Below, piece by piece: positions 1 through 8,374 of a DNA stretch of 64,000 nt. Under the pieces are notes generated by a model that was not told where the DNA came from, searched no databases, and worked only from the letters and a program-made list of their open reading frames with translations. The position numbers were made by a program, and so were the translations under genes. The stretch is from assembly GCA_963826145.1 (NCBI GenBank), contig CAWGVW010000002.1, positions 806,001 to 870,000 of the forward strand. The letters run 5' to 3'. Origin of the DNA: JBGPLJ01 sp963826145. GTDB taxonomy: Bacteria > Pseudomonadota > Gammaproteobacteria > Steroidobacterales > Steroidobacteraceae. Each line of letters begins with the position of its first letter. The first letter of the stretch is position 1.

Positions 1-1
1 C

Positions 2-187
2 GACCTCTACGTGCGCACCACTTCACCGCCGACAATGACTGGTTACGACTGCCGGCCGGCCAAGAACGGCTCGAACGAAAGCTGCATTATTCAGCTGACA
101 CAGCCGCGCGTAATACACATCATGGTGCGCGGCTATGCGCCGTCGTCAGTCTTCAGCCTCGTCGGCAGCGAGAATGATCATGAATAG
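2..187 (+). CDS. C-terminal end of an exported protein with a PPC domain (5' end outside window)
   Basis: An open frame enters from the left edge and stops at TAG 185-187, leaving 61 codons. The readable part begins DLYVRTTSPPT, continues with YDCRP and NGSNESC, and ends MVRGYAPSSVFSLVGS. This is the usual second half of the bacterial pre-peptidase C-terminal (PPC) beta-sandwich domain, with its paired cysteines and the (V/M)RGY...SLVGS strand. PPC domains sit at the C terminus of secreted peptidases, often S8 or M4 types, and are commonly removed after export. The catalytic part lies outside the window, so the peptidase class is unknown. The stop overlaps the start of the next gene by 8 bases, which suggests translational coupling. 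Confidence 0.72.
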   Translation, partial: DLYVRTTSPPTMTGYDCRPAKNGSNESCIIQLTQPRVIHIMVRGYAPSSVFSLVGSENDHE

Positions 188-1397
188 CCCGATACGAAAC
201 TCCCTCAGCATGGCTGCTCTGGCACTGACGCTCAGTTTCGCGCTCCCGGATCGCGCCCATGCGGCCGAATATCTCACCGCTGTCGCGGGCGGTGGCGGCG
301 GCAATCCCTTCACTTTCCGCTGCGCGCCCGACCAGGTGCTCGCCGGAGTCACGGGCAAGGCAGGCGCGTGGGCCGATCAGATCCAGGCGCTCTGCGTCCA
401 GGTGGATGCCCTCGGGCGCTGGATCGGATCCCCGTGGCCGCCAGGCGACGACGTCTCCATGATCGAGTGGACGGAACATGCACGGTTCACTCTGGTATGC
501 CCCCCGGATCACGCAGTGAGCGGCATCCAGGGTCGCGCGGCCACACTGATCGATCAGTTGCGGATCCGGTGCGGGCACTTGACGGCAGGGGCGAAGCTCG
601 CTTCGTCGGGCAGCGTTCTGGCAGGCCAGGGGGGTACGACCGGTGGCAATCCGTTCGGGCCGTTTGACTGCGTCGACAACAAACCCGGCCGCGCGTTGAT
701 CGGGCGCTCGGACGTCTACGTCGATCAGCTGCGACTGGCATGCGACTACCCGCCCTCACCGGTCACGACGACTTACGCCATGTGGGCCGACGCCAGCTTG
801 GAAGGCAAGTCGATCGTGCGCACGCGGTCGCCTCGTCTGCGCGTCCTGTTGTCGAGCGAGACGGGCGTCGTCTACGTGCCTGTGAAGAGCAACAATCCGA
901 ATGTCGCGGTGCCGGCATTCGACTCCGGTCACACCGGCGAGATACGGTTCGAGCGGTCCTTCGAGAGGTACATGGCAACATTGATTATCAATGGCACAGG
1001 TGCCGGATGCGCAAGTTTCGAGGTCGGCTTTCCGGGTAACGTCGAACCCCCGCTGTCCCTGCTCCTTGACGGTCCGGCCGCGACGCAGCTGGCGTTGTCG
1101 TTGAGCATCCTGGACTGGACCAAGACCACGACGAGCGCCTTCGGGACGCTGACGATTCCCACCGCCGCACCGTCAGGCGGCGTATCGGTGACGCTGACCA
1201 GCAGTCAGCCGACGCTCGCGTTGATCCCCACTTCCGTGACCATTCCGGCCGGCTCGCGCAGCACGACCTTCGAGATCCGCCGGTCGGGCAGCGCCACCCT
1301 GGGCGCCTGCGTTATCGTCACGGCAAAGGGCAACGGCGTCTCCGTTCAGAGCGCCATGCTCTTCCCCTTCACAGGCGTGCCGAGCGGCAGGAATTAG
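180..1397 (+). CDS. Exported protein with three jacalin-like Cys repeats
   Basis: About 405 residues. I start at ATG 180 because a purine-rich AGCGAGA lies about 7 bases upstream and because a signal peptide then follows (RNSLSMAALALTLSFAL, cleavage after AHA). In-frame ATGs at 135 and 174 are possible. The mature N-terminal half holds three repeats, roughly residues 35-80, 95-130 and 145-195. Each has the pattern C...(V/A)xG(I/V)xGR......DQ(I/L)....C, and two are preceded by a Gly-rich GGNPF lead-in. This resembles bacterial jacalin-like (beta-prism) domains, so glycan binding is a reasonable inference. The C-terminal half is beta-rich and Ser/Thr-rich and looks Ig-like. It is probably secreted or periplasmic, and is coupled to the PPC-domain gene upstream. 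Confidence 0.6.
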   Translation: MNSPIRNSLSMAALALTLSFALPDRAHAAEYLTAVAGGGGGNPFTFRCAPDQVLAGVTGKAGAWADQIQALCVQVDALGRWIGSPWPPGDDVSMIEWTEHARFTLVCPPDHAVSGIQGRAATLIDQLRIRCGHLTAGAKLASSGSVLAGQGGTTGGNPFGPFDCVDNKPGRALIGRSDVYVDQLRLACDYPPSPVTTTYAMWADASLEGKSIVRTRSPRLRVLLSSETGVVYVPVKSNNPNVAVPAFDSGHTGEIRFERSFERYMATLIINGTGAGCASFEVGFPGNVEPPLSLLLDGPAATQLALSLSILDWTKTTTSAFGTLTIPTAAPSGGVSVTLTSSQPTLALIPTSVTIPAGSRSTTFEIRRSGSATLGACVIVTAKGNGVSVQSAMLFPFTGVPSGRN

Positions 1398-1405
1398 AGC
1401 GGTTG

Positions 1406-2683
1406 TCAGTTCGCGGGCCGCTCGCAGGGCGGCATTTCGCGCACGCCGAGACGATAGGTCACGTCGAAAATCAGACGATCCGCAGTCGAGGGGTCGCGCC
1501 CGTTGGAGTCGTAGATCGCCGAACCGCACGCAAGATTGGAATCATTCACGGCCGCCGGCGCATAGCTCAGCGGGTCGTTCAGGAGACAAGTCGTTTGGAC
1601 CTTGGGGCCGCCCGTAGCGACTGGCCTGGTAGCGACGTCGAGGCCAGGCAGGAAAGGCGTGAACGTGACCCGCGGGAGGATGTCCGCCGGCTCGGTCCTG
1701 AGATTGGTGATCGTCACCGGGTTTTCGGCTGCCCAGACCACATACTGCCGGCCGCAGGCCCCAGATGAGCTGGGCGAGCTGGGAAGCATGCGGCCCGAGA
1801 CGCTGCTGGATGGTGGACGGTGTTGGAAAGCCTCGCCGCGTCTCAGCATCTGCTCGCGCAGACCGAACTCCTGTGTGGCGGCGACCTGTATTTCCGTCCC
1901 GCGCGGTTCCACCGTCACCGGCGTGCTGAAGCCTTCGCGATTCTTCGCGAGCAACTGCACGGAAAACGCACGACCGCGATCGGGGACACGGACCACGATT
2001 GTTGACCCTTGCGGCTGCGTGGGACACAGATGGTCCGGAGGTTCAGTGGGCGTGGATCCCGGGTGAACATAACTGTAACGGCAGATGATCTCGCGCTCGG
2101 CGTCGTCGGGGCTGAAGTTGGAGATCTGCAGCGCGAACAGACTGCTGCTGTCCGGATTGACCGTCGGCCGCTGCCCCAGCATTTTCGCTGAACTGATCAC
2201 CGGAATTCCTGCGGTCACCTGCAAGTTGACCTGCACGGGCGTGCTCACCGCCGCACCGCTTGCGTCCTGTGCCCGGACCGTGACGCTGAATTGACTGCCC
2301 GGTACCCGCATGCTCGAGGGCAGCGGCAAGAGCTTCAGGACTTTACTCACTGTAATGGGCGCCGGCAGGCCGGGTACGCCGGTCCCCGACTTCGGAGCTG
2401 GCGTTCCCCCGCCCGCTTCGGGTGCATCGGCAATCACGATGTACGGCGCGTACTTACCTGCCACGTCGAGCACTTTCACGTTCACCGGAGCATTGCCGCC
2501 CTCGACCGTGACCGCCACGGATCCGCCGCTGAAAGGCACCTTCCAATTCGCCGGTGGTGCCACCTTGAACGTGGGTGGTCCCGACGGCGTCGCAACTGCC
2601 ATCGACGAACACAGCGCGGCAACGAGCACGGCGCCGTGGCGTGCAATCCGTCCGGTACTGATCGGCATCTTGTCCTTGCTCAT
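1406..2683 (-). CDS. Exported protein, family A of the sigma-factor locus, unknown function
   Basis: 425 residues, starting MSKDKMPISTGRIARHG, with a hydrophobic signal segment (AVLVAALCSSMAVA). Residues 35-140 are beta-rich, with VTVEGG and VNVKVLDVAG, like an Ig-type fold. The middle and C-terminal parts align by eye with the protein at 3526-4323. Both have a block like (I/L)xNFSxxDxxxxxxCRY, then a VxVPDxxR block, then a C-x(3)-Y-x-x-W-A block, and both end near xVTYR(L/V)G. The gene is divergent from the ECF sigma factor and converges almost end to end with the gene on its other side. I recognise no named domain. An envelope or secreted structural role controlled by the neighbouring sigma factor is only an inference. 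Confidence 0.62.
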   Translation of the reverse strand: MSKDKMPISTGRIARHGAVLVAALCSSMAVATPSGPPTFKVAPPANWKVPFSGGSVAVTVEGGNAPVNVKVLDVAGKYAPYIVIADAPEAGGGTPAPKSGTGVPGLPAPITVSKVLKLLPLPSSMRVPGSQFSVTVRAQDASGAAVSTPVQVNLQVTAGIPVISSAKMLGQRPTVNPDSSSLFALQISNFSPDDAEREIICRYSYVHPGSTPTEPPDHLCPTQPQGSTIVVRVPDRGRAFSVQLLAKNREGFSTPVTVEPRGTEIQVAATQEFGLREQMLRRGEAFQHRPPSSSVSGRMLPSSPSSSGACGRQYVVWAAENPVTITNLRTEPADILPRVTFTPFLPGLDVATRPVATGGPKVQTTCLLNDPLSYAPAAVNDSNLACGSAIYDSNGRDPSTADRLIFDVTYRLGVREMPPCERPAN

Positions 2684-2877
2684 CGCGGATCTCCCTCCGT
2701 GATCACCGGATAACGATTAGCTCGCCACATCTGGCTTGAGGCGCCGCAACCTGCTGCCGCCGCTCGAAAAAAAAAGCTTCATCGATCCTTGAGGGCGTGA
2801 TCAGGCAGCGCCCGGCCGCCCGATCGTTCAATGCGCGTCAATCCCGACAAAAACGCCACCCGTCGAAGGAGCGTGCC

Positions 2878-3477
2878 GTGCTAGATGCCGTACTGGACGA
2901 TGATCGTGAGCTAATGAGCTGCTATGCACGGACCAGCGACCCGGCCCTGCTCGCCGAGCTCTACTCCCGCCACCAGGCCGCGCTCGTGCGCTTCCTCAAT
3001 GGCCTGACCCACGACCATTCACTGGCGGAGGATCTTGCCCATCAAACCTGGCTCAAGATCATGGACGTCGCCGCGCGCGACCTGTATTCGCCGGGGCCCG
3101 CGACTTTCAGGTCCTATCTGATGACCGTCTCACGCAACGCGTTCCTCGATGAATGCACCCGCAAGCACGCACGGGCGCGTTCGTCGACGCTGAGCCCGAC
3201 CGACCTCGAGCGCGCCGTTACCGCGCAGGGCGAGCAGCAATGTCCCGATATGGCGTTGCAGAACTCGCAAGCAAATTCGCTCCTCAAGAAGGTTGTGCGG
3301 AGGCTTCCGGCAGAACAGCGTGACGTCATCTGCCTCTGGTCGAAGGGCGCGAGCATCGCGGTGATGGCCTCACACGCAGGGGCGCCGCGCGACACGGTCC
3401 TGAGCCGCAAGAAGTACGCGTTTACCCGTTTACGCCGCGAGCTCGAATCCTGTGGAGCGCCGGCTGTGGTGTTCTGA
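2878..3477 (+). CDS. ECF-type RNA polymerase sigma factor
   Basis: 199 residues. I place the start at GTG 2878 because AAGGAG (2866-2871) precedes it by 6 bases; an in-frame GTG at 2797 would add 27 residues. Region sigma2 covers roughly residues 20-90 (LYSRHQAALVRFLNGLTHD, AEDLAHQTWLKI, FRSYLMTVSRNAFLDE). Sigma4 covers about 130-190 and includes VRRLPAEQRDVICLW and a helix-turn-helix ending in SRKKYAFTRLRREL. No anti-sigma gene is adjacent, which is unusual for ECF factors. Instead the gene sits between two exported proteins that resemble each other, one divergent and one downstream at 3526. These are the likely regulon members, although I see no clear ECF-type promoter upstream of them. Confidence 0.82.
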   Translation: MLDAVLDDDRELMSCYARTSDPALLAELYSRHQAALVRFLNGLTHDHSLAEDLAHQTWLKIMDVAARDLYSPGPATFRSYLMTVSRNAFLDECTRKHARARSSTLSPTDLERAVTAQGEQQCPDMALQNSQANSLLKKVVRRLPAEQRDVICLWSKGASIAVMASHAGAPRDTVLSRKKYAFTRLRRELESCGAPAVVF

Positions 3478-3525
3478 AACCCGAACCCGGCAGGCCATTC
3501 CGTCAGCGCCGGTCGTTCTAGGTGT

Positions 3526-4323
3526 ATGAGCTTCACACTTGCCCTGTTGATGGCGGCAGAAGCGTCGCTGAGCGCCGATTCGAAAACCGGGAACGTGGCA
3601 GCTGCGCCGACCATTGCGACGAGCACCGCGCTGGCGGCACTGCCGGCACGGCAGTCGCTCGGGAGCGCCGGACCGATCAATCGCTACGCTTTCGACCTTG
3701 CCAATTTCTCTGCGACCGACAGCGGCTCGAGCGTCGAGTGCCGTTACCCCGGGAATCTCCGCTATCGCTGCAGCTACGTTGCGCAAGTCACCGCGGTCTC
3801 GAGTGAGTTGCGTCGAATCGTGGTCGATGTTCCGGATCTCGATCGCGGCAAGGAGGTCACGATTCGCTTCACCAATGAACACGGCGCCAACGAGAAGGCG
3901 GTCGAGCTTGCGAATCCACCTCAGATGATCCACGAGATCGAATCGATCGCGTTGCCGGACGGTGGCGAGACCACGATCGGTCCGAATGGCGAGAAGGCGC
4001 CGGTCACGACGCTGCGAACACTCTCGACGAGCACCGCGCCGGCGCTCACCGAGCTCATGCCCTACGTTCCATCGAAGTGCGATCAGCTCTACGCGCAGTG
4101 GGCGGGTGCGTCCGCGACCGATCCGGTATTCACGAGCGTATTCGGCGCATTGAACGGAGCGGTGACGCCCGTCAAACCCGTAACGCCCGGAAGTCCCGTG
4201 CGCGCCGACAACGTGCCGCAGTGGCTGATCACCTTTCCGGCGAGCGCCACACGCATGCAATTCATTGCGCACTATGAAGTGACGTATCGCGTTGGCCTGT
4301 GCGCTGACCGGGTTTTGCGCTGA
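3526..4323 (+). CDS. Exported protein, paralogue of the 1406-2683 product
   Basis: 265 residues, starting MSFTLALLMAAEASLSADS. The short hydrophobic N terminus could be a weak signal peptide or part of a mis-called start. The body has LANFSATDSGSSVECRY, VVDVPDLDRGKEV, PYVPSKCDQLYAQWAG and a C-terminal YEVTYRVGLCADR. Each block has a counterpart in the same order in the protein encoded at 1406-2683, so the two are diverged homologues. It lacks the long N-terminal Ig-like part of the other copy. It lies 48 bases downstream of the sigma factor on the same strand and may be cotranscribed with it. Function unknown; export is inferred. Confidence 0.58.
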   Translation: MSFTLALLMAAEASLSADSKTGNVAAAPTIATSTALAALPARQSLGSAGPINRYAFDLANFSATDSGSSVECRYPGNLRYRCSYVAQVTAVSSELRRIVVDVPDLDRGKEVTIRFTNEHGANEKAVELANPPQMIHEIESIALPDGGETTIGPNGEKAPVTTLRTLSTSTAPALTELMPYVPSKCDQLYAQWAGASATDPVFTSVFGALNGAVTPVKPVTPGSPVRADNVPQWLITFPASATRMQFIAHYEVTYRVGLCADRVLR

Positions 4324-4326
4324 CGC

Positions 4327-6588
4327 TTAGAGTGCGAGCACCTTCTGGCGCAGTGCCGCGTTGGCCTCGTCAATCTGGTGCAGCATCGCGATGAAATCCG
4401 GACGGGCACGCAGCGACTTGAGTGCCGGGTCGTTGCGCATCCACCAGGTTCGATTCCAACCGAGCTTGCGCGCGGCGCCGAGGGCCGCCATGGCGCCATC
4501 GACGTCGCCCTTCAAAGCGAGTTCGGACGCGCGAATGTACTCGGCACCGTTCCAGACCTGCCCGTTGCGCGTAACGCGGTCGATCCACCCATGCACGTCG
4601 GCTATGTACCTGTCGGCGAGCGCTTGATCTCCCGAAGCGAGAGCGATCTGCGCAAGCGTGAGCGCGGCGCTGCGACCCCAACGCGTGTCCCAGACATCCG
4701 CAAGTACCTTTTCCGGACGGAACGTGGGGGTGTGTGTCGCGCGCTCGGCCAACAAACGCGCACCGGCGTGGTCGCCGGCCGTGAGCATTAGCAGCGCACC
4801 ATCCAGGAGCTCGTACGGATCTTCAACAGCGCTCAGGTCTTGCGCAGCAACGTATTTGTAGAATGCCGTGGTGTCTCGGGCCGTCAGGAAAAGGCGCGCC
4901 CGCTCGAGCTTCCAGGCTGCATCGTCGGGCGCTGCCGCAACCGCGTCGTCAAAACTGTGCCGTGCAGCGTCTGCAAGGTCGAGATCGAGGTAAAGCCACG
5001 CCAGCTGCGCATGCAGGTCTGCGCGCTGCGGTGCGCGAGCGATCGCTTCACGATAGCCTGAAATCGCAAGATCGGTGCGGCCCTGCGCGAGGCTCACGAG
5101 GCCGCGGGCCCACAGTGCGTTCGGAATGTCAGGCTGGAGCACGATCGCGCGTTCACAAGCGGCACTGGCGGCCGCGTACTCTCCAATGTTCTGCAGCGTG
5201 AGGCAGCGGCGCACGTGCAGGAGAACGTGCAGTGGATCAAGGGCGGCAGCCTGATCGAAGCTCGCGAGTGCGAGCCGCGGTTCCGCTCGATATTCGTACG
5301 CGGCTCCCAGGCGCACATAGGCGTCCGCGTAGTTGGGTTTCACTGCAATCGCGCGCTTCAGATCGGTCACCGCCGCGTCCAGATTCCATTGCTCGGTGCG
5401 CAGAACGCCGCGGGCGGCGAAGGCCTCGCCGAGTTCGGGGTCGATTTGCAGGGCTTTTTCGATCGCGGGCTCGATGTTCTTGGCAATATCGTCGAGCGGA
5501 TGATTGGCGTAGTAGTAGGTTGCCATATAGGCGTCAGCGAATCCCGCGTACGCCAGCGCGAAATTCGGATCGATGGCGAGTGCCTGGCGCTGATACTCGA
5601 TCGCGCGGGCCAGCGATTCCGGCCGGCGCTGTTGCTGGTGAAAGCGGCCGAGCAGATACAGCTCGTAGGCATCGACCTTGGGCGTGACGGCCTGCCCGAG
5701 GCGCTCATGCGATGCCGGCGAGAGCTTCACTTCGAGCGCCCGTACGACGTCCTTGGCGATGTTCTCCTGGATCGCGAGCACGTCGCTGTAGGGCCGATCG
5801 AACGTGCTCGCCCAAACCTGAAAACCGTCCTTCACGCTGATGAGCTGGGCGGAGATACGGACATGCGTACCTTCGCGCCGCACCGAGCCCTCGACGATGT
5901 GTGTTACGCCCAGTTTGCGGCCGACGTCGCGCACATCCACTGCGCGATCGCGGAACATGAAGGCCGAAGTGCGTGCCGTGATGCGTAGCTCCGGCACCCG
6001 CGCGAGGGCGTTGAGTAATTCGTCTGCAAGTCCGTCGCAGAAAACCTGATTGCTCTTGTCGGAGCTCAGGTCCGTGAACGGCAAGATCGCGATCGCGGGG
6101 CGTTCGCGGACGAATTCCGGTTGATCATCCCGCCAGACCCAAAGGACCACGCTGGCAATGACGATTAGCACGCCGGCCAGGGCGAGGAGCGAAATCCAGC
6201 GCAAGGGATATTTCGTGCGAGGCGTTGAGGCATTGGTCGCCGCCGCCGCTGGCTCTTGCGCCTCCCCGACCTGCGCGATCAGGCGGTAGCCCTTGCGCGG
6301 AACGGTTGCGATGTACTCGGGATCTGCGCTGTCGTCGCCGAGGAGCCTGCGCAATTGCGCGACAGCCTGATAGACGGAGTTCTGCCCGACAACGAGTCCA
6401 GCCCACACCGCATCGAGCAGTTCATCGGGGGATACCACTTTGCCCGGGCGCTCGGCGAGGTAGCACAGGAGCCGCATCATGCGCGGCTCAAGCTTCACCA
6501 CGTGACCGTCGTGACTCAGCTCATCGATGGCTGGGTCGACGGTCCAGATGCCGAGTCGAAAAGCCTGCGTTGGTGGCGGCGCGTTCAT
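4327..6588 (-). CDS. Winged-helix (CadC/OmpR-like) membrane regulator with TPR sensor region
   Basis: 753 residues, preceded by GGAG 4 bases upstream of the ATG. Residues about 10-103 form an OmpR/CadC-type winged helix (LEPRMMRLLCYLAERPGKVV, SVYQAVAQLRRLLGDD, YIATVPRKGYRL). A single membrane segment follows at about 130-153 (WISLLALAGVLIVIASVVLW). Residues 160-280 resemble the TolB-like/adenylate-cyclase-associated domain (AIAILPFTDLSSD, GLADELLNALAR, RISAQLISVKDGFQVWA). The rest is a series of TPR repeats up to about residue 700. The layout is cytoplasmic DNA binding plus a periplasmic protein-binding region. The gene begins 17 bases after the pntB stop on the same strand, so it may be read from the pnt operon. 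Targets and signal are unknown. Confidence 0.8.
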   Translation of the reverse strand: MNAPPPTQAFRLGIWTVDPAIDELSHDGHVVKLEPRMMRLLCYLAERPGKVVSPDELLDAVWAGLVVGQNSVYQAVAQLRRLLGDDSADPEYIATVPRKGYRLIAQVGEAQEPAAAATNASTPRTKYPLRWISLLALAGVLIVIASVVLWVWRDDQPEFVRERPAIAILPFTDLSSDKSNQVFCDGLADELLNALARVPELRITARTSAFMFRDRAVDVRDVGRKLGVTHIVEGSVRREGTHVRISAQLISVKDGFQVWASTFDRPYSDVLAIQENIAKDVVRALEVKLSPASHERLGQAVTPKVDAYELYLLGRFHQQQRRPESLARAIEYQRQALAIDPNFALAYAGFADAYMATYYYANHPLDDIAKNIEPAIEKALQIDPELGEAFAARGVLRTEQWNLDAAVTDLKRAIAVKPNYADAYVRLGAAYEYRAEPRLALASFDQAAALDPLHVLLHVRRCLTLQNIGEYAAASAACERAIVLQPDIPNALWARGLVSLAQGRTDLAISGYREAIARAPQRADLHAQLAWLYLDLDLADAARHSFDDAVAAAPDDAAWKLERARLFLTARDTTAFYKYVAAQDLSAVEDPYELLDGALLMLTAGDHAGARLLAERATHTPTFRPEKVLADVWDTRWGRSAALTLAQIALASGDQALADRYIADVHGWIDRVTRNGQVWNGAEYIRASELALKGDVDGAMAALGAARKLGWNRTWWMRNDPALKSLRARPDFIAMLHQIDEANAALRQKVLAL

Positions 6589-6605
6589 CGCGCTCCGTGT
6601 TCTTG

Positions 6606-8024
6606 TTATTCAATCGCTTTCACTGCGTGAATCAGTTCCGCGACCGCCTTCTGGCCGTCGCCGTACAGCATGCGCGTTTGATCGAGGAAGAACAAAGCGT
6701 TCTCGATCCCCGAGAAACCCGCGCCCTGGCCGCGCTTGATGACGATGACGTTCTTCGCCTTGTCGGCGTTCAGGATCGGCATGCCGTAGATCGGGCTCGA
6801 CTTATCGGTGCGGGCCACGGGGTTCACGACGTCGTTCGCGCCGATGATGAGCGCGACGTCCGCCGTTTCGAACTCGGCGTTGATCTCATCGAGGTCCGAG
6901 ATCAGGTCGTAGGGGACGCCCGCTTCCGCCAGCAGCACGTTCATGTGGCCCGGCATGCGGCCCGCGACCGGATGGATCGCGAATTTCACCGTCACGCCCC
7001 GGTCAATCAGGAGCTGCGTGAGCTCCCACACCTTGTGCTGTGCCTGGGCGACCGCCATGCCGTAACCCGGCACGATGATCACCTTTTGGGCGAAAGCCAT
7101 CATCACTCCGACGTCCGCCGCTTCGATGGGCTTCATTGCGCCCGTCGCCGGGCCGCCCGCCTGCGCGCTTTCGCCGAAATTCGAGAAGAGCACGTTGCCG
7201 AGCGAGCGGTTCATCGCCTTCGCCATCAACTGCGTGAGGAGCGTACCGGCCGAACCGACGACGGTGCCCGCAATGATCATGGCCGCGTTCTGCAGGACGA
7301 AGCCCTCGAAGCCAACCGCGAGTCCGGTCAGGGCGTTATAAAGGGAAATGACGACCGGCATGTCCGCGCCGCCGATCGGCAGCGTCATCGCGACGCCGAG
7401 CACGAGGGCGAGGGCGAAGAAGATCGCGATCAGCGCCATCGCCTCGACCGGCAGCGTGACGTAGCCGAGACCCGCCAACACGATCAGCAGGCCATTGACG
7501 ACGACCGCGAGCAGGATGAGGCCGTTAACGACTTTCTGGCCTTTGAAGCGGAACGACTTGTTGATGAGGCCCTGGAGCTTGCCGAAGGCAATCATGCTGC
7601 CGCTGAAGGAGACGGTGCCGATGATGGCGCCGATGACGGCGAGCGATATGGCCGCCCTTGTATGCGCTTCACCGCTCAGGAGCTCGACCGCAGCGATAGC
7701 TGCCGCCGCGCCGCCGCCCATGCCGTTGTAGAGCGCGATCATCTGCGGCATGTCGGTTACGGCGACGCGCTTGCCCGTCCACCAGGCGAGTATGCCGCCG
7801 AGGAAAATCGCGGTGACGATGAGAACGTAGTTCGCCGTGATCTGCGGATCGATGAAGGTCACGAGCGTCGCGACCAGCATGCCCCAGCCCGCCCAGACGA
7901 TGCCGCTCTTCGCGGTCACGGGCGAGCTCATGCGCTTCAGGCCCGTGATGAATAGGAATGCGGTCAGCAGGTAGCTGGCATCGACCAGTCCCTTGGCGAC
8001 CTCGGGAGGGAAGAAGCCGGTCAT
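6606..8024 (-). CDS. pntB: NAD(P) transhydrogenase subunit beta
   Basis: 472 residues, the usual length. This membrane-plus-NADP-binding subunit couples hydride transfer between NADH and NADP+ to proton movement across the inner membrane. The first ~270 residues are membrane-spanning (YLLTAFLFITGLKRMSSPV, LITVTAIF-like segments, GGADMPVVISLYNALTG). The C-terminal domain III carries the NADP site (VIVPGYGMAVAQAQHKVWEL) and the typical HPVAGRMPGHMNVLLAEA and GANDVVNP motifs. The ATG overlaps the stop of pntAB by 4 bases, so the three pnt genes are one operon. A regulator gene follows 17 bases downstream. Confidence 0.95.
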   Translation of the reverse strand: MTGFFPPEVAKGLVDASYLLTAFLFITGLKRMSSPVTAKSGIVWAGWGMLVATLVTFIDPQITANYVLIVTAIFLGGILAWWTGKRVAVTDMPQMIALYNGMGGGAAAAIAAVELLSGEAHTRAAISLAVIGAIIGTVSFSGSMIAFGKLQGLINKSFRFKGQKVVNGLILLAVVVNGLLIVLAGLGYVTLPVEAMALIAIFFALALVLGVAMTLPIGGADMPVVISLYNALTGLAVGFEGFVLQNAAMIIAGTVVGSAGTLLTQLMAKAMNRSLGNVLFSNFGESAQAGGPATGAMKPIEAADVGVMMAFAQKVIIVPGYGMAVAQAQHKVWELTQLLIDRGVTVKFAIHPVAGRMPGHMNVLLAEAGVPYDLISDLDEINAEFETADVALIIGANDVVNPVARTDKSSPIYGMPILNADKAKNVIVIKRGQGAGFSGIENALFFLDQTRMLYGDGQKAVAELIHAVKAIE

Positions 8025-8314
8025 TTCTTCTTCCCTCCGCTCGTCTTGAACATCTGCAACATGCGCTCCGTCACGACGTAGCCGCCGACCGCATTGCCCG
8101 CCGCGAGGAACACGCCGATGAAGCCGACGATGTGTCCCGTCAGCGTGTCCGCGGAGCCGAGGGCGACCATTGCACCGACCAGCACGATGCCGTGCACGAA
8201 GTTCGAGCCCGACATGAGTGGCGTGTGCAGGATGACCGGCACGCGCGCGATCACCTCGTAGCCGGTGAAGGCTGCGAGCATGAAGATATAGAGAGCTATT
8301 ACGCCGTCGATCAT
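8021..8314 (-). CDS. pntAB: NAD(P) transhydrogenase alpha-2 subunit (membrane part of PntA)
   Basis: 97 residues from ATG 8314. GTG 8332 in the same frame would add six residues but uses up the GAGGGG ribosome site that lies about 9 bases before ATG 8314. Three hydrophobic helices are visible (VIALYIFMLAAFTGYEV, NFVHGIVLVGAMVALG, IVGFIGVFLAAGNAVGGYVV). This is the membrane segment that is fused to the C terminus of PntA in E. coli but separate in alphaproteobacteria, xanthomonads and relatives. It overlaps pntB by 4 bases and follows pntAA after a 60-base gap that contains a G/C-rich hairpin. Confidence 0.92.
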   Translation of the reverse strand: MIDGVIALYIFMLAAFTGYEVIARVPVILHTPLMSGSNFVHGIVLVGAMVALGSADTLTGHIVGFIGVFLAAGNAVGGYVVTERMLQMFKTSGGKKK

Positions 8315-8338
8315 TGAATTAATACCCCTCACCCCGGC

Positions 8339-8364
8339 CCTCTCCCCCGAAGACGGGGGCGAGG
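8339..8364. repeat. G/C-rich hairpin between pntAA and pntAB
   Basis: Arms CCTCTCCCCCG (8339-8349) and CGGGGGCGAGG (8354-8364) enclose the loop AAGA and pair with one mismatch. It lies inside the pnt operon, just downstream of pntAA. It could slow or protect the transcript between the subunit genes. There is no T-run, so it is not a classical terminator. Its sequence type (CTCACCCCGGCCCTCTCCCCC) looks like a dispersed intergenic palindrome, but no second copy is in the window. Confidence 0.55.
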
Positions 8365-8374
8365 GTGTTGAACC

